NCBI GenBank assembly: GCA_947628025.1
Contig: CANQYH010000003.1
Location: forward strand, 1 to 32,605
Source of the DNA: an uncultured Lachnospiraceae bacterium
GTDB lineage: Bacteria; Bacillota; Clostridia; Lachnospirales; Lachnospiraceae
DNA: 32,605 bases
Reading direction: 5' to 3'
Shown here: positions 23,968 through 31,471 of the stretch, piece after piece
How positions within the stretch are numbered: position 1 is the first letter of the stretch
How the letters are laid out: every line of letters starts with the position of its first letter
The notes under the pieces: generated by a model
Databases searched by the model: none
Seen by the model: only the letters and a program-made list of their open reading frames with translations
Told to the model about the DNA's origin: nothing
Translations under genes and position numbers: made by a program

Positions 23968-24702
23968 ATGAAACTTCAGCGTTTATACAGCCTGGTGCGC
24001 CAGGCTGCGGATGATTATGATCTGATCCATGACGGCGACCGGATCGCCGTGGGAATATCCGGAGGCAAAGACAGTTTGACGCTGCTTTATGCGCTGCACG
24101 GATTACAGCAGTTTTATCCGAAAAAATTTGATCTGTTTGCGATCACCGTAGATCTGGGCTTGGATGGCTTTGATCTGGGACCGGTGAAAACGCTCTGTGA
24201 GCGATTTTCCGTTCCGTATACGATCATTTCTACGGAAATCGGAAAAATTTTGTTTGATATCCGCAGGGAAAGCAATCCCTGTTCCCTGTGCGCCAAGCTG
24301 CGCAAAGGCGCGCTGAACCAGGCGGCGCTGGATCTAGGCTGCAATAAAGTAGCTTACGCCCACCATAAGGACGATGTGGTGGAAACCCTGTTGTTATCCA
24401 TGATCTATGAGGGACGTTTCCATACATTTGAACCGGCTACATACCTGGACCAGACCGGTCTGACGGTGATTCGTCCCATGATCTATGTATGTGAGGCCGA
24501 CGTGATTGGTTTCAAAAACAAATATGAGCTTCCTGTCTGCAAAAATCCCTGTCCGGCGGACGGATATACGAAACGGGAATATGTTAAAAAATTAACAAAA
24601 CGGATCGCACAGGAAACTTCCACGGATGTCAAAAGCCAGATGTTTCACGCGATCCTGAACACGCCTCTGCCCGGCTGGGAAATAAAAGGAAAGGATGTCT
24701 AA
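23968..24702 (+). CDS. TtcA-like tRNA 2-thiocytidine synthetase
   Basis: The 244-residue protein belongs to the PP-loop ATPase/TtcA group that thiolates C32 of tRNA with an iron-sulfur cluster. It has the PP-loop SGGKDS (about 30-36), the CxxC pair PCSLC (about 109-112), the AHHKDDVVETLLL motif, and a third candidate cluster cysteine in KNPCPADG. These three Cys match TtcA and separate it from TilS. It is a little shorter than E. coli TtcA (about 310), lacking part of the ends. No clear AGGAGG lies before ATG 23968 (AAAAGGACTTTTGACCGAAT is weak), consistent with translation controlled by the structured leader. The recombinase gene follows after 3 bases. Confidence 0.85.
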   Translation: MKLQRLYSLVRQAADDYDLIHDGDRIAVGISGGKDSLTLLYALHGLQQFYPKKFDLFAITVDLGLDGFDLGPVKTLCERFSVPYTIISTEIGKILFDIRRESNPCSLCAKLRKGALNQAALDLGCNKVAYAHHKDDVVETLLLSMIYEGRFHTFEPATYLDQTGLTVIRPMIYVCEADVIGFKNKYELPVCKNPCPADGYTKREYVKKLTKRIAQETSTDVKSQMFHAILNTPLPGWEIKGKDV

Positions 24703-24705
24703 ACA

Positions 24706-25764
24706 ATGCCGAAAAATATACCATATTATGAACAAAAGGACCGCGAAAATACGCTGCGTCTCCGCGAAATGATCAAGGAACTGCCGCCGTACTGTGCCGA
24801 TTTTTTTCGAGGAATCGAGCAGGAAACCTCCTCTCGCACCCGCATCGCCTACGCTTATGATCTGCGGGTGTTCTTTGAGTTCCTGCAGAAAGAAAACCCT
24901 GTATTTGCCAAAATGGACCTCCGGGATATCTCCCTGGATCATCTGGATGAACTCCATGTTACGGATCTCGAAGAATATATGGAATATCTGAAATACCGGT
25001 TCAACGATAAAAATCAGGAGGTGATCAACAAAGAACGCGGCGTCATGCGCAAAATATCCTCCCTGAAAAGCTTTTATAATTATTTTTATCGGACGGAAAA
25101 GATAAAAAACAATCCGGCCGCTCTGGTGAAGCTCCCGAAGCTCCACGAAAAAGAGATCATCCGCCTGGATATCGACGAAGTCGCCATGCTGTTAGATGAA
25201 GTGGAAAGCGGCGATTCTCTGACTGAAAAGCAGCGCGCTTTTCATCAAAAAACACATACGCGGGACTTGGCCCTGCTCACTCTCCTGCTTGGGACCGGCA
25301 TCCGTGTGTCCGAATGTGTGGGACTGGATCTGACCGATATCGACTTTAAAAACTCAGGGATCCGCGTCCACCGGAAAGGCGGGAAAGAGGCAGTCGTCTA
25401 TTTCGGCGAGGAGGTCGAAGAAGCGCTGCTGGACTATCTCGAGGAACGCAGCCATCTTATCCCCGAAGAGGGCCATGAAAACGCGCTCTTCCTTTCTCTG
25501 CAGATGAAGCGTATGTCCGTCCGCAGCGTCGAGAACCTGGTCAAAAAATATGCTAAGATCGTAACGCCGCTTAAAAAGATCACGCCCCATAAACTCCGCA
25601 GCACCTACGGTACGTCTCTCTATCAGGAAACCGGAGATATTTATCTGGTCGCGGATGTGCTGGGGCACTCCGATGTCAATACCACTAAAAAGCACTATGC
25701 GGCCCAAAATGAAAACCGCCGCCGCGATGCCAGAAACATGGTCCGCCTGCGCGAGGAAACGTAA
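24706..25764 (+). CDS. Chromosomal tyrosine recombinase (XerC/D-like)
   Basis: The 352-residue protein has an N-terminal SAM-like core-binding domain (about 25-140) and a catalytic domain with Arg in LLGTGIRVSEC, Lys in HRKGGKEAVV, H-x-x-R in TPHKLRSTYG, His in VLGHSDVNTTKKHY and the nucleophile Tyr in that final block (TT-x-x-x-Y spacing). It is complete and tightly packed between the ttcA-like gene (3 bases) and the SOS locus, with no attachment site, excisionase or cargo, so it looks like a resident core gene and not a phage integrase. It may be the organism's Xer-type dimer-resolution recombinase, but another paralogue could fill that role. Confidence 0.88.
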   Translation: MPKNIPYYEQKDRENTLRLREMIKELPPYCADFFRGIEQETSSRTRIAYAYDLRVFFEFLQKENPVFAKMDLRDISLDHLDELHVTDLEEYMEYLKYRFNDKNQEVINKERGVMRKISSLKSFYNYFYRTEKIKNNPAALVKLPKLHEKEIIRLDIDEVAMLLDEVESGDSLTEKQRAFHQKTHTRDLALLTLLLGTGIRVSECVGLDLTDIDFKNSGIRVHRKGGKEAVVYFGEEVEEALLDYLEERSHLIPEEGHENALFLSLQMKRMSVRSVENLVKKYAKIVTPLKKITPHKLRSTYGTSLYQETGDIYLVADVLGHSDVNTTKKHYAAQNENRRRDARNMVRLREET

Positions 25765-25842
25765 AGCGGCGCATTGAATACCCCGAAACAGCGGCTGCCT
25801 TAAAACTCCGGTAAAACTATGAAAACTTGTTTTTCTTTCCTA

Positions 25843-26157
25843 TCACAGCTGCGGTTCGCCGTACATCACCGTCAGATAATTGCCTGTGTGAATGGTATCC
25901 CCGCTCAGGCGGTTCATCTGACGGAGACAGCCGACGTATTCGGAAACGCTCAGTCCTGTCCCCGGGGCATACTCCTGCGCAATCTTCCACAGAGTATCTC
26001 CCTCCCGGATCTCAATGCTTGTGTAATAAGCGCTCCTCTTCTCTCCCGCCGGCTCTTTCGCCATCGCGCTCATCATGACTGTCCCGCAAAGTCCAAAACC
26101 GAACGATAAAATGAATATGGTTAAGACCACAATTCTCGCTTTGTCATACTGTTTCAT
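25843..26157 (-). CDS. YneA-like LysM cell-division suppressor under SOS control
   Basis: A 104-residue protein with one N-terminal membrane helix (about 8-31) and a single extracellular LysM domain (IEIREGDTLWKIAQEYAP ... MNRLSGDTIHTGNYLTV). Size and layout match Bacillus YneA, which halts division during the SOS response and is transcribed divergently from lexA, as here. Reading on the minus strand, GGGAGGT precedes the ATG at 26157, and a TTGACA/TATAAT promoter with a LexA box inside its spacer lies upstream. The functional equivalence is inferred from architecture and context. Confidence 0.87.
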   Translation of the reverse strand: MKQYDKARIVVLTIFILSFGFGLCGTVMMSAMAKEPAGEKRSAYYTSIEIREGDTLWKIAQEYAPGTGLSVSEYVGCLRQMNRLSGDTIHTGNYLTVMYGEPQL

Positions 26158-26181
26158 CTTATGTACCTCCCATATCCGTCC

Positions 26182-26208
26182 CGAACATATGTTGCGAACA
26201 AACGTTCT
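26182..26208. promoter_or_regulatory. Two tandem LexA (SOS) boxes
   Basis: CGAACATATGTTGC (26182-26195) and CGAACAAACGTTCT (26195-26208) both fit the Gram-positive CGAAC-N4-GTT(C/T) consensus and share one base. They lie just downstream of the predicted yneA-like transcription start. Confidence 0.88.
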
Positions 26209-26217
26209 ATATGTTTT

Positions 26218-26245
26218 ATTATACCACCGAACAAACGTTTGTCAA
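26218..26245 (-). promoter_or_regulatory. Promoter of the yneA-like gene
   Basis: On the minus strand TTGACA (26245-26240) and TATAAT (26223-26218) are 16 bases apart, a near-consensus promoter. The LexA box at 26228-26241 fills its spacer, so LexA binding would block it directly. Confidence 0.88.
26228..26241. promoter_or_regulatory. LexA box within the yneA-like promoter
   Basis: CGAACAAACGTTTG fits CGAAC-N4-GTTYG, with the outer base changed relative to the strict palindrome. Confidence 0.87.
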
Positions 26246-26264
26246 TGCTTTTTCCGATTTTTTT

Positions 26265-26278
26265 CGAACAAAGGTTTG
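26265..26278. promoter_or_regulatory. LexA box overlapping the lexA -35 region
   Basis: CGAACAAAGGTTTG (26265-26278) has one centre change from the consensus and overlaps the first bases of the lexA -35 box, consistent with autorepression. Confidence 0.82.
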
Positions 26279-26304
26279 CATTTTGCTCCAAACTATGCTA
26301 ATAT
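26276..26304 (+). promoter_or_regulatory. Promoter of lexA
   Basis: TTGCAT (26276-26281) and TAATAT (26299-26304) are 17 bases apart, with a TGC just before the -10 box. Confidence 0.8.
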
Positions 26305-26348
26305 AAAATAAGAAAAAGAATGTATGTTCTGTTTATGGAGGATATGAC

Positions 26349-26963
26349 ATGGCTCAGGGAAAGATCAGCGCGAAACAGCAGGAGATTCTGGAGTATATTA
26401 AGGAAACCATCTTGAAGAAAGGCTATCCGCCGGCCGTCCGGGAGATCTGCGAGGCCGTTCATCTGAAATCGACGTCTTCCGTTCATTCCCATCTGGAGAC
26501 GCTGGAGAAAAACGGCTATATCCGGCGCGATCCCACGAAGCCGAGGACGATTGAGATCATTGACGACTGCTTTAATCTGAACCGCCGCGAGATCGTGAAC
26601 ATTCCGTTGGTCGGCACGATCGCTGCCGGCGAACCGATCCTGGCCGAACAGAACATCGAGAATTATTTTCCGATGCCGGCCGAGTTTCTGCCAAATCAGG
26701 AGACGTTTATGCTCCGTGTCAAGGGCGACAGTATGATCAATGTGGGAATCTTCGACGGCGACCAGATCATTGTGAAACAGCAGTCCACGGCGCATAACGG
26801 GGAGATCGTGGCCGCGCTGGTCGATGATTCGGCGACAGTCAAGCGTTTTTATAAGGAAAACGGGCATTACCGCCTCCAGCCGGAAAACGATTCCATGGAT
26901 CCCATCATCGTGGACCATGTGGAAGTTCTGGGCGTCGTGATCGGACTGCTGCGCATGATGTGA
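26349..26963 (+). CDS. lexA: LexA repressor, SOS regulator
   Basis: LexA represses the SOS regulon and self-cleaves when stimulated by RecA filaments. The 204-residue protein has an N-terminal winged helix (about 1-68, with recognition segment STSSVHSHLETLEKNGYI), the cleavage site Ala93-Gly94 in GTIAAGEPI, the nucleophile Ser128 in VKGDSMINVGI and the general-base Lys165 in DDSATVKRF. All catalytic elements are intact. TATGGAGG precedes ATG 26349. Four LexA boxes lie in the divergent intergenic region, indicating autoregulation together with the YneA-like gene. Confidence 0.98.
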   Translation: MAQGKISAKQQEILEYIKETILKKGYPPAVREICEAVHLKSTSSVHSHLETLEKNGYIRRDPTKPRTIEIIDDCFNLNRREIVNIPLVGTIAAGEPILAEQNIENYFPMPAEFLPNQETFMLRVKGDSMINVGIFDGDQIIVKQQSTAHNGEIVAALVDDSATVKRFYKENGHYRLQPENDSMDPIIVDHVEVLGVVIGLLRMM

Positions 26964-27047
26964 CCGGACAGTATCCCGGCAGGTTTCGGCCTGAGTAAAC
27001 AATAAAGTGCCATGCGCGTTTTTTTCATGCGATTCCCATTGGAACAT

Positions 27048-27086
27048 AAAAAAGAGACAATCCATATTCGGGACTGCCTCTTTTTT
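27048..27086. terminator. Bidirectional intrinsic terminator between lexA and the XRE-family gene
   Basis: AAAAAAGAG (27048-27056) and CTCTTTTTT (27078-27086) pair perfectly and extend inward with CA/TG. The T-run on one strand and A-run on the other allow it to stop both converging transcripts. Confidence 0.88.
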
Positions 27087-27121
27087 GTTGACGGACTCTG
27101 CAGGAACTGGCCGCAAAAAAC

Positions 27122-28150
27122 TCATTTTTTCATCTTTTCCCACTCTTCGTTTCCCTGCATATAATCGAATGTTTTATCTCCAAGAGATTCCGACAGCTTC
27201 CGCCTGAGCCCGGCCGAAAAATCAGGGTCGGCCGTTTTAAACGTCATATGCTGATAAAGCCTGGATCTGGTAAAATCGCCGATCGTTTCAAGACTGTCCA
27301 GGATCTCCCGCATAAGCCGCAGCGTCCATGCGGCATCTTTCTCCCATACCGCAACCTCCAGTCCGTAACAGACCTCATTATATCTGCCCATTTCAAAAAC
27401 AGACGCAGCGGAGGAGGAAACTTCAACCAGCTTTTTCGCCATCTCGCGATCGCCGTCTTCCATATAAAGAGCGCGCAGGTCATTGAATACCATCTGCAGG
27501 TGCTGATATCCGATGAAGATCAATTCCTCGTATGCGCGATAGGCTTCCGTCCGTTTCCCTGTTTTGCTGTTTACCGAAGCCTCCTTGCGCTTGCGTTCCG
27601 GATTCTCCAAAGAGAAATAATCCAGATATCGGGCCGCTTTTTCATAATCCTCTTTCCGGAAAAACGCGTGGAACAGAGAATCCGCCGCCTGATTGCGGAT
27701 CCGTTCATCCTCCGAGCCCAGACACCGCTCGTACCATCCGAATATCACAGGATCATACTGGTCTTTGTCCGGGAGTTCTTTCGTCATTCGTCCCGCGTCC
27801 AGAATGACTGCCGCCTGCCAGATCAGTTTTTCACAATTCGGATATTCCTCGATCTTTTCCTTTACGGAACGAAATACGTCATCGAATTCCCGGCTCTCCA
27901 GCTCCTTTTGAATCATCAGCAGATACCGGTTGATCTCCTCGTCTGTCAGCTCCTCCCGAAAAGACAGAAGCTCATCCGTGGTAATGCCGAGCAGCCTCGC
28001 AATCGGAGCAAGCAGCGCGACATCCGGCAGCGTGCTGCCTCTCTCCCATTTGTTTACCGCGGGAGCCGTTACGCCGAGGCGCGCAGCCATCTCCTCCTGT
28101 GTCATGCCTTTATTTTTTCTGTATTTTTTGATAATAGTTCCGATCGTCAT
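27122..28150 (-). CDS. XRE-family regulator with helical, TPR-like C-terminal region
   Basis: The 342-residue protein has an N-terminal Cro/C1-type helix-turn-helix (about 5-62; KYRKNKGMTQEEMAARLGVTAPAVNKWERG) and a long all-helical remainder with many Leu/Ala-Tyr pairs resembling degenerate TPR repeats (for example KAARYLDYFSL, AYRAYEELIFIGYQHLQ). Similar proteins act as peptide- or metabolite-sensing repressors, but the ligand is not evident. It stands alone, ends at the shared terminator, and has a promoter TTGCGT/TATACA upstream. No partner gene or small peptide ORF is clear next to it. Confidence 0.82.
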   Translation of the reverse strand: MTIGTIIKKYRKNKGMTQEEMAARLGVTAPAVNKWERGSTLPDVALLAPIARLLGITTDELLSFREELTDEEINRYLLMIQKELESREFDDVFRSVKEKIEEYPNCEKLIWQAAVILDAGRMTKELPDKDQYDPVIFGWYERCLGSEDERIRNQAADSLFHAFFRKEDYEKAARYLDYFSLENPERKRKEASVNSKTGKRTEAYRAYEELIFIGYQHLQMVFNDLRALYMEDGDREMAKKLVEVSSSAASVFEMGRYNEVCYGLEVAVWEKDAAWTLRLMREILDSLETIGDFTRSRLYQHMTFKTADPDFSAGLRRKLSESLGDKTFDYMQGNEEWEKMKK

Positions 28151-28186
28151 GTTCCGTTGTCCCCTTTACTGTTTTTGAATCGATTC

Positions 28187-28215
28187 TGTATATAGTATAG
28201 CGGATCGAAACGCAA
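28187..28215 (-). promoter_or_regulatory. Promoter of the XRE-family gene
   Basis: On the minus strand TTGCGT (28215-28210) and TATACA (28192-28187) are 17 bases apart, about 37 bases upstream of the start codon. Confidence 0.6.
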
Positions 28216-28275
28216 TCGTCTATTGAATGTGAGTTAAGCGGCAGGCATTATCTTTTACCAATGATTAATTTTTGA

Positions 28276-29562
28276 TTAATCCGGAACCAAGACCTCTCCG
28301 CTGTCCGTGATCACCGCCTCTCCGATCTCAAACGCGGTCCGGACGACGGTCGGCTCCTCCGCATAGATTCCCCGGTGCATCACGGCGACTGTGTCTCCCA
28401 CATGCAGGAGACCGCCGGTGATATACTGGCGGACTCGCAGATCGTTCGCATAGACGGTGAATTCGATGCCGTCGTCAGGATCTTTCATCAGGACTGAATC
28501 GTCGATCTTAATATAATCCTCGCCGATCTCCGTGATGATGCCGCACAGCCACTGTTCTTCCGGTTCGAGATTTTCATCTGTCTGGTGCGATAAGACGTAT
28601 TCAACGATCGTTTCCGCCGCCTCCGCCCCGATCTCATAATAATAGCTGTAGTATTCGATGCCGCTCTCCAGATAAGCGCTGCCGGAATCGTTCGTGCGCA
28701 GGGTCCAGGACCGGTGGTCCGCGCCCAGCGCCTCGGAGGAGACGAAAAACTGCAGCCGCCAGTCCGTTTCCTGGATCAGGGCTCTCCGCTCGTCTTCATC
28801 CGCAACCGTCTGCGCGTCCGCGTACCGCAAAAAGATCTCCCAGAGTTCATCGCTGTCCTGCCGGCTCAGACCATGGCGCTCCGCTTCCAGGCTGTTTTGA
28901 CCAGAGGGACGGTAAGAAAAGAGCGTCAGATCGCAGTTCTTGGTCAGGTCCAGGCCATCTATGAGCTCCCCCAGCGTCTGCGGCGGACAGAACTCCTCCG
29001 ACGACCGGCAATAGGAATAATATTCGTCGTGGTCCGCGAACCGTACCGCTATGAACCGGCCGGGATCGACACCGCGGATCGCATAGATCCCGCACTCGGC
29101 GGTATATTCTTTGTTTTCGTAAGAATCATAGCCTTTGACGGAAGCGCTGCCCAGCTTTTCACCGACCAGCTCCGCGGAAATGCTCTGTCCCGTGGCGCCG
29201 GTCCGCGCACTGTAGCTGGTCCCGCTCCATTCGACTGAAGAAAACTGATCGTTGATACTTCGGCAGTCCCAGCGCCAGATAGGGAGAAGATTCGGGCTCA
29301 GGGTCTGTTTATCGGTGTTCCGCGGGCGGTCGTCCACCCAGTACAGACCGTTTTCTGCGGACGGCGCGTGCGTCAGTCCGCTATAAAACTGCGGAAAAAC
29401 GGCCAGAAGCCCCGTAAGCGCCGCGCAGAAACATGCGGCCGCCGCTCCCCACCGCAGCGGCCGGGAAATGCGGGACGTTTGCCTCCGCCCTGGTTCCGCG
29501 GCGTTTTCCACCATTTCGAAATCAATGCCATTCATTGCGTCCAATAGGTCCCGGCTTTTCAT
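28276..29562 (-). CDS. Membrane-bound anti-sigma-factor-like protein with large extracellular domain
   Basis: The 428-residue protein has a short cytosolic N-terminus (1-37, MKSRDLLDAMNGIDFEMVE), a single membrane helix (about 38-58) and some 370 extracytoplasmic residues with no recognised domain. The last 85 residues (GIITEIGEDYIKIDDSVLMKD ... YITGGLLHVGDTVAVMHRG) form a small OB-like beta domain. The N-terminus matches the short segment often found in Lachnospiraceae anti-sigma proteins that pair with ECF sigma factors. It is translationally coupled to the sigma gene (ATGA overlap at 29559-29562). The signal sensed is unknown. Its stop codon lies within an AT-rich inverted repeat (28263-28281). 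Confidence 0.75.
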   Translation of the reverse strand: MKSRDLLDAMNGIDFEMVENAAEPGRRQTSRISRPLRWGAAAACFCAALTGLLAVFPQFYSGLTHAPSAENGLYWVDDRPRNTDKQTLSPNLLPIWRWDCRSINDQFSSVEWSGTSYSARTGATGQSISAELVGEKLGSASVKGYDSYENKEYTAECGIYAIRGVDPGRFIAVRFADHDEYYSYCRSSEEFCPPQTLGELIDGLDLTKNCDLTLFSYRPSGQNSLEAERHGLSRQDSDELWEIFLRYADAQTVADEDERRALIQETDWRLQFFVSSEALGADHRSWTLRTNDSGSAYLESGIEYYSYYYEIGAEAAETIVEYVLSHQTDENLEPEEQWLCGIITEIGEDYIKIDDSVLMKDPDDGIEFTVYANDLRVRQYITGGLLHVGDTVAVMHRGIYAEEPTVVRTAFEIGEAVITDSGEVLVPD

Positions 29563-30119
29563 ACGGCAAATCCCTCCTTTTCCAGCTGCCGCCTAAGCTT
29601 TGCCCGCATCCGCGCAAGCTGCGATTTTACCTTGCTTTCTCCCGCGCCGGCCGCTGCCGCGATCTCCGAGACCGGTTCCAGGTACCAGTAGCGCCGGATA
29701 AACACATACCGCTGTTCTTCCGGAAGAGACCGCAAAAAACGGTTCAACAGCCCGGTCAGAGCCATCCGGTCCGCCCATTCTCCGTCCCCGCTCTTCGCCG
29801 GGATACATTCTTCCAGCTCGTCCAGCGCCAGCCGGTACTGACCGCCGCCCCGCTTCTGCGCCGTCTCCTGTTCCAGGCGGTTCAGGGAAAGCTGCCGCGT
29901 GATCCGGCCCAGAAACGCTTTCAACGGAGACGGACGCTTGGGCGGGATCGTGTTCCAGGCTTTCAGATAGGTATCGTTGACGACTTCTCTCGCGTCCTCG
30001 CCGTCGCGCAGGATCCCGTAGGCGATCGCATGGAAATACCGCCCGTAGGCGTTTTCGGTCTCCCGGATCGCGTCTTCGGAGCGCTCCCAGTAAAGTCTGA
30101 CGATCGTTTCATCCGTCAT
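29559..30119 (-). CDS. ECF-type RNA polymerase sigma factor
   Basis: The 186-residue protein has sigma region 2 (about 24-60; YFHAIAYGILRDGEDAREVVNDTYLKAWN) and region 4 (about 130-183; LPEEQRYVFIRRYWYLEPVSEIAAAAG ... KVKSQLARMRAKLRRQL), with no region 1.1 or 3. It would direct RNA polymerase to a small regulon, held inactive by the coupled downstream membrane protein. AAGGAGG precedes the ATG at 30119 on the minus strand. The upstream region holds an inverted repeat around a TATATA. Confidence 0.92.
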   Translation of the reverse strand: MTDETIVRLYWERSEDAIRETENAYGRYFHAIAYGILRDGEDAREVVNDTYLKAWNTIPPKRPSPLKAFLGRITRQLSLNRLEQETAQKRGGGQYRLALDELEECIPAKSGDGEWADRMALTGLLNRFLRSLPEEQRYVFIRRYWYLEPVSEIAAAAGAGESKVKSQLARMRAKLRRQLEKEGFAV

Positions 30120-30142
30120 GGGCCTGTCCTCCTTGTGTTTTT

Positions 30143-30176
30143 ATCGTTCACTCTTATATACAGGAAAACGAACGAT
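30143..30176. promoter_or_regulatory. Inverted repeat upstream of the sigma-factor gene
   Basis: ATCGTTC (30143-30149) and GAACGAT (30170-30176) are perfect complements 20 bases apart and flank TATATA (30155-30160), a possible minus-strand -10 box. No convincing -35 was found, so an operator or ECF-type autoregulated promoter is only suggested. Confidence 0.45.
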
Positions 30177-30422
30177 CCCGTCGCGTTCCCGGCAAATTTT
30201 TCTAAACCGTATGGAACAAAAAAGAGACGCCGCGCCCTGTCCGTGACCGCCCTGCCGCCCGCCTTTCCGTCAAAACCTCCGGCAGCGGCCAACGATCCAT
30301 TTCCGCAGCATCTCTCTATCTTACATATATTCTTTCACGCGCAGCAGATCCGGCAGCGGCAGACAGGACCGGCTCCTCCCGTCACAGATTCCTCCGTCTA
30401 CGGTCAGGTACGCCGGACCGAC
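30177..30422. other. Non-coding gap between rsfS and the sigma operon
   Basis: GC-rich, repeated CCGGCAGCGGC-type words (around 30279 and 30350) are seen. A minus-strand T-run (plus-strand AAAAAAGAGACG near 30218) sits after a GC-rich stretch and could be a terminator for the rsfS transcript, but no convincing perfect stem was found. The long plus-strand ORF across this region is a shadow. Confidence 0.4.
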
Positions 30423-30818
30423 TCAGGCTTCCGCGTCCCCGCTTTTGGTATCCACGTCGACTTCGACCATCTTTCCGTCCCGCCAGATCCTCTCCAGATC
30501 GTAGAACAGGCGGTCTTCGCGGCAAAACGCGTGGACGATCATATCGCCGTAATCCATCAGGATCCAGTTGGCGGTGCCGTAGCCCTCGATCTGGCGGCAC
30601 GCGTAACCGGCCTTTCCAAGCGTTTCCTCCACGTTATCGACCATGGCCTGGACCTGGTTGGCGTTGGAACCGTCGGCGATCACAAAATAATCGGCCAGAA
30701 CGGAGACCTGACGGATGTCGATGATCTTGATGTTATTCGCTTTTTTCTCTTCCAGCGCGGCCTTGGCCAGCTTCACCATTTCCAGCGCCTTGTCGTTTTC
30801 TTTCAATGCCTCACTCAT
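30423..30818 (-). CDS. rsfS: Ribosome silencing factor RsfS
   Basis: RsfS binds uL14 of the large subunit and blocks subunit joining in slow growth. About 131 residues from the ATG at 30818: the family core IDIRQVSVLADYFVIADGSNANQVQAM, then EGYGTANWILMDYGDMIVHAF and the closing REDRLFYDLERIW are all present. I moved the start from the track position 30848 because AAGGAGA lies just before the ATG at 30818. The reading frame overlaps the end of yqeK by 8 bases, giving coupled translation. A short acidic tail (VDTKSGDAEA) is poorly conserved. Confidence 0.94.
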   Translation of the reverse strand: MSEALKENDKALEMVKLAKAALEEKKANNIKIIDIRQVSVLADYFVIADGSNANQVQAMVDNVEETLGKAGYACRQIEGYGTANWILMDYGDMIVHAFCREDRLFYDLERIWRDGKMVEVDVDTKSGDAEA

Positions 30819-31395
30819 GTGTCTTTCTCCTTTCTTCCAGATAGTCATAGGTTTCCTGCGTCATGGGATCGACGCTGCATCCCCGCTGGGCCAGATATTC
30901 CAGCGTGCTCTTCACAATCTGGTACACCGCCTCGTCCAGGTCCTCAAACGCCAGCCTGCGCATCTCCGGCAAATGGCCGGCCTTAAAGCGCCGGACCTCG
31001 ATATAATCCGCCACGTACAGGATCTTGTCCAGAAGCCCCATATCCGGCTTTCCTGTGGTGTGGCAGGCGATGGCGCACAGGATCTCTTCGTCCTGGATCC
31101 CGTAATGCTCGCGGGCCAGCCACGCGCCGTATTTGGCGTGGAGGACCGCGGGAGCGTCGATCTCTGCCCGGCTGAGAGGGATCCCGTGCTTTTCACAGCG
31201 GCGGATCAGCTCCTCGTCGCCGTAGCATTTCGCGCAGTCATGGAGCAATCCGGCGATCTCGGCCTTGTCCAGCGGATATCCGTACCGCATGGCCAGGCAG
31301 ATGCAGGTAAACGAGACGCTTAAAGAATGTTCATACCGGGTCTCGCTTAATTTCTTTTTCATTTTTTTCCGGTATTCCTGGATCGATGCCTCCAT
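30811..31395 (-). CDS. yqeK: HD-domain hydrolase YqeK (probable diadenosine tetraphosphatase)
   Basis: A 194-residue HD-family phosphohydrolase; characterised YqeK proteins cleave Ap4A symmetrically. Metal-binding elements are His in YEHSLSVS, the HD pair in AGLLHDCAK, and later His residues in VLHAKYGAWLAR and IACHTTG, with Asp in VADYIE. I chose the ATG at 31395, which follows AGGAGGAACGCC, over the track start at 31533. It sits between nadD and rsfS, the classic Firmicute order. Confidence 0.93.
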   Translation of the reverse strand: MEASIQEYRKKMKKKLSETRYEHSLSVSFTCICLAMRYGYPLDKAEIAGLLHDCAKCYGDEELIRRCEKHGIPLSRAEIDAPAVLHAKYGAWLAREHYGIQDEEILCAIACHTTGKPDMGLLDKILYVADYIEVRRFKAGHLPEMRRLAFEDLDEAVYQIVKSTLEYLAQRGCSVDPMTQETYDYLEERRKTHE

Positions 31396-31471
31396 GGCGT
31401 TCCTCCTGATGTTCATTCGGTATTTTTTCGGATCGTTCTGTGCAAAAGCCTGCGTAAAACCGGCTTTCCGT

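Noticed and set aside
24706-25764. Tyrosine recombinase as evidence for a prophage or integrative element
   Set aside because: No attachment repeats, excisionase, phage or conjugation genes are present, and the packing with core genes is tight.
28263-28281. AT-rich GATTAAT/ATTAATC inverted repeat at the anti-sigma stop as a terminator
   Set aside because: The stem is AT-only apart from one pair, and no T-run follows in the direction of transcription.
30167-30190. GGGAAC/CGTT pair as a classical ECF promoter of the sigma operon
   Set aside because: The spacing is 14 bases, shorter than the usual 16-17, so it was not listed as a promoter.
29433-30986. 517-residue plus-strand ORF, the longest unassigned frame in the track
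   Set aside because: It runs antisense through the anti-sigma, sigma and rsfS genes, which have strong family motifs. Its translation is Pro/Arg-rich without domain features, and no ribosome site is present.
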